Shown here in pieces: positions 40,317 to 45,039 of a DNA stretch of 45,039 bases. The notes under the pieces are model-generated. The model was not told the DNA's origin, did no database searches, and saw nothing but the letters and a program-made list of their open reading frames with translations. Where the stretch lies: the NCBI GenBank assembly GCA_902798825.1, contig CADBYI010000004.1, positions 76,290 through 121,328 on the forward strand, read 5' to 3'. Position 1 is the first letter of the stretch. Every line of letters starts with the position of its first letter. The DNA comes from an uncultured Eubacteriales bacterium (GTDB lineage: Bacteria; Bacillota; Clostridia; Christensenellales; CAG-138). Position numbers and translations under genes: made by a program.

Positions 40317-40954
40317 TGGACAGGTACATCGACTTGGACAGCTGGAACCGGCGGGACGCCTATGAGCTCTTCTCCCGCGGGTATCTGCCCTACTTTTCCG
40401 TGACCACGCCGGTGGACGTGACGGAGCTGGTCCGATTCGCGAAAAAGGAAGGGTTGTCCTTCTACCGGGCCATGGTGTATGTTGTGACCAGGGCCATGAA
40501 CGAGCTGGAGCCCTTCCGGCTTCGCATCCGGCCGGAGGGCATCGCGGTGTGCGACACCGTGTCCCCCTCCTACACCACCGCGGGCCGGGACGGGACCTTC
40601 GGCATCGTGGGCGTGGACTACGTGCCCGGGGAGACCATGGGGGACTTTTGCCGCCGGGCCCTGGCCGCGGAGGCCAAACAGCAGGAGGGGATGCTGGTGG
40701 AGGACGACGTGCGGGACGATTTGATCTTCTTCTCCTCGGTGCCCTGGTTCGTCACCACGTCCGTGCTCCAGGAGCAGCCCACCAACCCCGACGACAGCTT
40801 TCCCCGGGTGCTCTGGGACCGGATACACGAGGAGAAGGGGCGGCTGATGGTGAACTTCACCGTGCAGCTCAATCACCGGCTGCTGGACGGCGCCCATGTG
40901 CGGGACCTGCTGCAGCGGATGGGCGAGCTGATGGCCCCCCGCCGAGAGCTTTGA
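40316..40954 (+). CDS. Chloramphenicol acetyltransferase-like O-acyltransferase
   Basis: A 212-residue member of the CAT superfamily. The catalytic HxxxDG motif reads HRLLDG (H187, D191). The N-terminus [19 protein letters not shown] and VDYVPGETMGDF are the substrate-binding segments. Family members transfer acetyl groups to chloramphenicol, but many homologues without resistance function exist. Context with a peptidoglycan-binding-like lipoprotein and an anchored protein argues for an envelope substrate rather than drug resistance. It has no signal peptide. Starts by TGATG overlap. Confidence 0.8.
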   Translation: MDRYIDLDSWNRRDAYELFSRGYLPYFSVTTPVDVTELVRFAKKEGLSFYRAMVYVVTRAMNELEPFRLRIRPEGIAVCDTVSPSYTTAGRDGTFGIVGVDYVPGETMGDFCRRALAAEAKQQEGMLVEDDVRDDLIFFSSVPWFVTTSVLQEQPTNPDDSFPRVLWDRIHEEKGRLMVNFTVQLNHRLLDGAHVRDLLQRMGELMAPRREL

Positions 40955-40966
40955 AAGGATACGACT

Positions 40967-41689
40967 ATGGAAAGACCCGTAACGAAGCGCAGATGGCTGT
41001 TGGTCCTCTTGGTCGTGGTCGTCTTTTTGGTGCTCCTTTTGGCCGGCACGCTGGCCACGGTGTACACCGCCCGACAGCGGCACCTGAACGCCACGCCCAC
41101 CCCCTCCAACATCCCCACGGAGGCGCCCTCGCCCACGCCCCTGCCCAACTATCACGCCCTTAGCTTCGACCCGGATCTCGACAAGATGGCGGGCATGGGC
41201 GCCGTGCCCGAAGGGTACGAGGAGGAGCTGGGGGCGGCCTACTGGGTGGACGTGACCCCCGCCAACGAGACCATCCCCGGCTACACCCTGTTTCGGCACG
41301 TGGAGCTGGGCTACAGCTTCCTGCTGCTGCCCGACGGCCGGTATCTGCGGCTGGGGGAGAGCGGCGAAGGCTGCGGCGTGGTGAACGGGGTCTATGGGGA
41401 TTTGGACGCGGACGGGAGCTGGGAGCTCCTCTACACCTACACCGCCGAGACCGAGGAGGGCCCCGCCGCCCGGATGGGCTGGCTGGACCTGGCCACCCTG
41501 GAGAACCGGTCCGCCCCCTTCCTGCTGAAGAACGGGACCTTGGCCCTGGCGGACGACGGGGGCCGGCTGCTCCTCTACCGGGCGAGCCTTTCCGCCACCG
41601 ACTCCAGGGGCTTCTACGCCATCGACCTGCTGTCCCCCCTGGGCGAGGTCATGGAGCTGGACGGCGCCCTGTTCCTGGCGTTGGAATAA
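40967..41689 (+). CDS. Membrane-anchored Pro/Thr-rich extracellular protein
   Basis: A 240-residue protein. KRRWLLVLLVVVVFLVLLLA (residues 7-26) is a single TM, followed by a short Pro/Thr linker (about 42-60, ATPTPSNIPTEAPSPTPLP) and a globular C-terminal domain (about 62-240) rich in aromatic and beta-type residues. It includes NGVYGDLDADGSWELLYTY, which resembles FG-GAP/VCBS-like calcium-binding turns. No family recognised. It is third in an operon with the NlpC/P60-like lipoprotein and the CAT-like gene, 12 bases after the latter. A terminator follows. Confidence 0.7.
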   Translation: MERPVTKRRWLLVLLVVVVFLVLLLAGTLATVYTARQRHLNATPTPSNIPTEAPSPTPLPNYHALSFDPDLDKMAGMGAVPEGYEEELGAAYWVDVTPANETIPGYTLFRHVELGYSFLLLPDGRYLRLGESGEGCGVVNGVYGDLDADGSWELLYTYTAETEEGPAARMGWLDLATLENRSAPFLLKNGTLALADDGGRLLLYRASLSATDSRGFYAIDLLSPLGEVMELDGALFLALE

Positions 41690-41702
41690 AGAGCCGATAA
41701 TA

Positions 41703-41735
41703 AAAGGGAAGATGCTAAGCATCTTCCCTTTTTCT
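41703..41735 (+). terminator. Terminator of the NlpC/P60-CAT operon
   Basis: AAAGGGAAGATGC-TAA-GCATCTTCCCTTT, a perfect 13-bp stem with a pure T-run. Likely bidirectional because the arm edges are A- and T-rich on both sides. The following 150 bases hold a short GCAC/GTGC dyad and no recognised feature. Confidence 0.9.
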
Positions 41736-41896
41736 TTACTTACATCCTGTTTATCGGGCAAAGGGTTTTATCCCTTTTCCCGGTCCCCGCACTTTGTGCA
41801 GGTTTTTGTTCGACTTCCATGACCGTGTGTCCTTTGTCTCATGGGGTCCTGTGAGAGGCGTCGCACGATTGTTTCCGTGCTCGGCTGCGTCTCAGC

Positions 41897-43963
41897 TCAT
41901 TCGGCTTCCAGATAGCTCTCCAGGATGGCCTGGGCCCAGGTGGTGTGGGCACTGGCGCTGTAGTTGAACAGCTCCGGAATGAAGAAGTCGTAATAGGTGT
42001 TGGTGTACACCGGGATCGCCGGCAGTACCTGGTTGTACCGTTCCTCAAAGGCGATCCACTTCTGCACGTACGTGTACACGTCCTCCGGCTCCGTCTTGCG
42101 CATATCCACCGCCAGCCTGTACAGCATGGCGTCGTCCGTGTACATCATGTTCCACTGCTTGTGGTTAGCGCTGGTGTCCGTGCTCACCGTGATGGCCGGA
42201 TCGTACACCGTGTTGAAGTTCGTGGCCAGGAACAGCATCTCAGTCGTCCGCTCCGTCTCCCGGTAATAGGACGACAGCAGCTCCTTCGCCGTCGCCGGCA
42301 CCATGGTCAGCCGGATGCCGCAGGCCTTCAGATTCTCCACGGCGTTCCGCTCCATGCTCTCCGCGATGGCGCTTCCCTCCAGGTACATCAGCTTCAGATC
42401 CAGCGCCACCAGCTCCCCGTTGACGCGCTTGCTCCGGATATCCTCCGTGTCGGGCCGATACTTCCCGCCCTCCTGGTTCAGCGTCCATCCGGCTTTGTTC
42501 AGCAGCGCGTTCGCCTTCGCCGTGTCCACCGTATACGCCGTGAGCTTTTCCAGCGACAGCTCTTCCCAACGGCGCTCCATCTGCTGGTATTCCGCCGGGG
42601 TCCGGGCATACCGATTGGGGTACTTGGAGGAACCATCGTCCTCCTCCGCCACGGTGGTCGTCGTGTCGTAGCCCTTCTTCAGCGGATACCCGATCTTGTC
42701 CTCAGCCAGCAGGTATTCCCACCGCTGCATCCCGAAGTAACCGTCCACCCGCTGGCCGTATGCGCCGCAGTAATCGGCGGTGATCCCGTCACGGTCGATG
42801 CACCAGGCGATCGCCTGCCGCACCGCCATCTCGCTCACCGCCGGCAGCTCCGCGCTGAACGCCAGGAACGACAGGCCCACACGGGGATAGGCATCGTACA
42901 GGAACCGGTCCGACTTGGTCATGTCGTCGATCGCCGCGCCGCTGGTCACCTTGTTCACCAGGTGGATCTCTCCGCTGTTCAGCTTCGCCTCGATCTCCTC
43001 GCTCTTCACGCACGTGTAGCCCAGCTTCTCAATGGCCGGCTTCACCAGCGTTTCCGTCTTCCCGCTCCCGTCGGTGATCCGCACCACGTTCTCCGCCTTC
43101 ATGCCCGCCGTGGACCGGCTGCCGATCCACACCCCCTTGAAGTTGGGGTTGAGGGCAAAGTGGCAGGTCGTGCCGTCGTACTCCGTCAGCACATACGCGC
43201 CGCTGGTCACGGAGGGATGGCTGTTGTACCCCGTTTCGGGGTCCAGCAGGGTCTTCTGCAGCAGGTCGGCCGTGAAGGCGTCCGCCTCCGGGTCATCCGC
43301 GCCGCCGATATAGGCCCCTTCCCCATCGTCATACACCTTGCACCCCGGTGCGATCACCGCCATGGGGTAGGGCTGGCACAGGAGCAGGCCTTCCTCGTAA
43401 TAGAAGGGCAGGTAGGCCCCATCCAGCGTGATCGACAGTTCCCTATCGCTCAGCACCCGCACACCCTTCAGCGCACGGGTCTTCCCCTGCAGATAGTCTC
43501 CGTTCCCCAGAATATGCTCCGCACGGTAGATCTTCCCTCCGATCTCCTCGATCTCGGGGCTCATCTGCAGCAGCAGTGAGAACGCATAGTCCCAGGCCGT
43601 GATCTTCGTCCCGTCCGAATAGAGCAGGTCGTCCCACAGCGTGAACGTGTACGTCTTGTTCCCCCGGGCGTCCGCCTCCGCGGTGTACGCATACACCACG
43701 GAGGGGTCCACCGCATAGGTCCCCTGGGACTGGTCCCAGTTGATCAGGTTATATCCATGGATCAGCGCCCGCACGTCTATATCTGCACCGTTGGTGCCGA
43801 ATACGTCCGCGAAGAACGCCCCGCTGGTGGGATTCGGGTTGGCCACCATCAGCTCCTCGGGCACATCCGCCCGCGCTGCCGTGGGTAGCCCAAGGATCGT
43901 CGCCGCCAGGAACAGCCACGCCAACGCCATCGTCACGATCCGTCTCTTGCTGATGCCTTTCAT
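41897..43963 (-). CDS. Orphan family-5 peptide-binding protein
   Basis: A 688-residue protein of the family-5 binding fold (OppA-like), with SDGTKITAWDYAFSLLLQMS (residues 115-134) as the OppA-type block. The signal peptide ends AARA-DVPEE, with no lipobox cysteine. The ATG at 43963 follows AGAGGAGGTAC. No permease or ATPase is adjacent, so it may feed one of the other opp systems, or serve another role such as chaperoning or sensing. It is 30 bases downstream of the C-terminus of the surface repeat protein and probably co-transcribed with it. Confidence 0.85.
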   Translation of the reverse strand: MKGISKRRIVTMALAWLFLAATILGLPTAARADVPEELMVANPNPTSGAFFADVFGTNGADIDVRALIHGYNLINWDQSQGTYAVDPSVVYAYTAEADARGNKTYTFTLWDDLLYSDGTKITAWDYAFSLLLQMSPEIEEIGGKIYRAEHILGNGDYLQGKTRALKGVRVLSDRELSITLDGAYLPFYYEEGLLLCQPYPMAVIAPGCKVYDDGEGAYIGGADDPEADAFTADLLQKTLLDPETGYNSHPSVTSGAYVLTEYDGTTCHFALNPNFKGVWIGSRSTAGMKAENVVRITDGSGKTETLVKPAIEKLGYTCVKSEEIEAKLNSGEIHLVNKVTSGAAIDDMTKSDRFLYDAYPRVGLSFLAFSAELPAVSEMAVRQAIAWCIDRDGITADYCGAYGQRVDGYFGMQRWEYLLAEDKIGYPLKKGYDTTTTVAEEDDGSSKYPNRYARTPAEYQQMERRWEELSLEKLTAYTVDTAKANALLNKAGWTLNQEGGKYRPDTEDIRSKRVNGELVALDLKLMYLEGSAIAESMERNAVENLKACGIRLTMVPATAKELLSSYYRETERTTEMLFLATNFNTVYDPAITVSTDTSANHKQWNMMYTDDAMLYRLAVDMRKTEPEDVYTYVQKWIAFEERYNQVLPAIPVYTNTYYDFFIPELFNYSASAHTTWAQAILESYLEAE

Positions 43964-43993
43964 CTCTTCGTACCTCCTCTTGCTCTTCCTTGC

Positions 43994-45039
43994 TTACTCG
44001 AAGCACTCGCCGGTCTGGTTCCCCAGATACCCCGGGAACGCCAGAGGTACCTCTTCGTCCGGGATCTCCTCCACGAACACACGCAGGCGCCCGTTCACAA
44101 CGGTGATCTCGTAGTTGTCCGCCTTCGTGCCCGCATTCAGCTGGTAGGTGAACGTGTTGGCAACGGTCCCCACATTCGTGATGCTCGGGAAGGCATCGTA
44201 GGTGGCGCCTTCGCCCTTCACCCAGCCGTCGCCCGTGGCGGTCACCTTGGTGTTCCGCAGCGCCGCGCCGTCGAACATCTTGGTCGACGAGCCGCTGGTC
44301 AACGTCACCTGCCGCTTGTTGATCCGCAGCGTGCCGTAGGTCACGCTCACGTTCGTGTAGTGATCCGCATGCGCCAGCGTGTAGGTGAAGGTGTTGTTCC
44401 GGCTGTAGCCGGCGCCGTAATCCTTCACGCCGTCCGCGGTGGCGGTGATCGTGAGCCTGTCGCCGGTGGGCAGCGTGAACACCTTGCCCGTCGCATCCGC
44501 CTTCACGGTCGTGCCGTCGTACGTCACCGTGTACACCTCTTCGGTGTGCGTGGTGCCGTCGTACGTCCAGCTCCTCGTAGCCGACGCGATGGTAACGGGA
44601 CCGAAGGACTCGTCAACCGGTTCGGGATCTTCACCCGGCACCACAGGCACGTCGGGCTTTTCGGGATCGGGGCTGGTGCCCTTCGCCGTGGCCACGTTCA
44701 GCACTTCGCCCTTCAGCACGTCGGCCTCGGTCACCACGTACTTGGCGGTGAACTCCTTGCTTTCGCCCGGAGCCAGGGAATCGATGGCCCACTCGTCGCC
44801 GGTCAGCTCATCCGTCACGGTGATGTCCGTGATGGTCAGGTTGCCGTCGTTGGTCACCGTGATCTTGTAGGTGATCTCTTCACCCAGAGCGTACTTGCCG
44901 TCCTCAGCCTTCGCCGTGGAGGTGGTCACCTTCTCGATCGTCAGGTGACCCTTCTTGTCCTCCGTGGGCTCGGGGTCTTCGCCGGGCTCCACAGGCACGT
45001 CGGGCTTGTCGGGATCGGGGCTGGTGCCCTTACCGGTGG
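43994..45039 (-). CDS. Secreted repeat protein, DUF11-like and MBG-like domains, 5' end outside the window
   Basis: The C-terminal 348 residues of a longer protein; the frame is open to the window's right edge and the apparent GTG start is not real. At least one DUF11-type repeat is complete ([20 protein letters not shown] and [17 protein letters not shown]). Flanking P-rich linkers ([19 protein letters not shown] and its near copy) recur with a 348-bp (116-codon) spacing. Two MBG/YDG-like beta domains follow (about TWTYDG and [17 protein letters not shown]). The C-terminus is [12 protein letters not shown] with no LPxTG or TM anchor in view. Such proteins are usually surface or secreted adhesins. 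Confidence 0.75.
   Translation of the reverse strand, partial: TGKGTSPDPDKPDVPVEPGEDPEPTEDKKGHLTIEKVTTSTAKAEDGKYALGEEITYKITVTNDGNLTITDITVTDELTGDEWAIDSLAPGESKEFTAKYVVTEADVLKGEVLNVATAKGTSPDPEKPDVPVVPGEDPEPVDESFGPVTIASATRSWTYDGTTHTEEVYTVTYDGTTVKADATGKVFTLPTGDRLTITATADGVKDYGAGYSRNNTFTYTLAHADHYTNVSVTYGTLRINKRQVTLTSGSSTKMFDGAALRNTKVTATGDGWVKGEGATYDAFPSITNVGTVANTFTYQLNAGTKADNYEITVVNGRLRVFVEEIPDEEVPLAFPGYLGNQTGECFE

Noticed and set aside
40316..40954. Chloramphenicol resistance gene call (cat)
   Set aside because: Only the general fold and HxxxDG motif are clear; operon context suggests an envelope substrate, so a resistance phenotype is not supported.
41788..41806. Short GCAC/GTGC stem followed by GTTTTTG as a second terminator
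   Set aside because: A 4-bp stem is too short, and a far stronger terminator lies at 41703-41735.

Overview
The window is about 45 kb of high-GC bacterial chromosome from an anaerobic, peptide-using Firmicute, most likely a gut-type Clostridia; the sequence does not fix the order or genus. Support for this comes from strong AGGAGG ribosome sites, TTGACA/TATAAT promoters with 17-bp spacers, short stem plus T-run terminators, an ECF-type thiamine transporter S component behind a TPP riboswitch, a two-gene SufC/SufB system, BMP-type nucleoside uptake and several oligopeptide transporters. No rRNA, tRNA, CRISPR array or complete insertion sequence was found.

Left part (1-7.1 kb): a lower-GC HIT-family gene at the edge, then a leftward five-gene operon of M32 carboxypeptidase, glutamine synthetase, glutaminase, a nucleoside-recognition (Gate) membrane protein and an MFS carrier. 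Peptide block (7.3-21.8 kb): two complete leftward oligopeptide ABC systems. The first runs B-C-D-F-A from a promoter near 13.57 kb. The second runs A-B-C-D-F plus a small membrane protein, from a consensus promoter at 21.75-21.78 kb. Both OppC proteins carry unusually large extracytoplasmic inserts.

Middle (21.8-26.4 kb): a cluster of dispersed intergenic repeats, a GIY-YIG protein, an unknown membrane protein, an isolated phage-type replication pair (replisome organizer plus helicase loader/inhibitor), a PH-like protein, and a dicarboxylate-type symporter split by a small deletion and frameshift. Rightward nucleoside block (26.5-31.6 kb): an attenuated leader with a well-placed short ORF, then an ATPase, two permeases and a BMP-family binding protein.

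Right part (31.8-45 kb): leftward sufC-sufB. Then come rightward trpB2, preceded by a leader peptide with tandem Trp codons and a terminator, and paaK, a hotdog thioesterase and a double-ACT protein, which together suggest aromatic amino acid or aryl-acid metabolism. These are followed by a PopT/DUF368 undecaprenyl-phosphate carrier whose promoter implies an almost leaderless mRNA, TPP riboswitch-thiT, and an envelope operon (catalytically dead NlpC/P60-like lipoprotein, CAT-like acyltransferase, anchored Pro/Thr-rich protein). The right edge holds a leftward cell-surface repeat protein, cut by the window, followed by an orphan peptide-binding protein.

The most rewarding targets are the two leader-ORF attenuators (26.6-26.8 kb and 33.6-33.8 kb), the NlpC/P60 pseudoenzyme operon, the enlarged OppC ectodomains and the dispersed intergenic repeat family.
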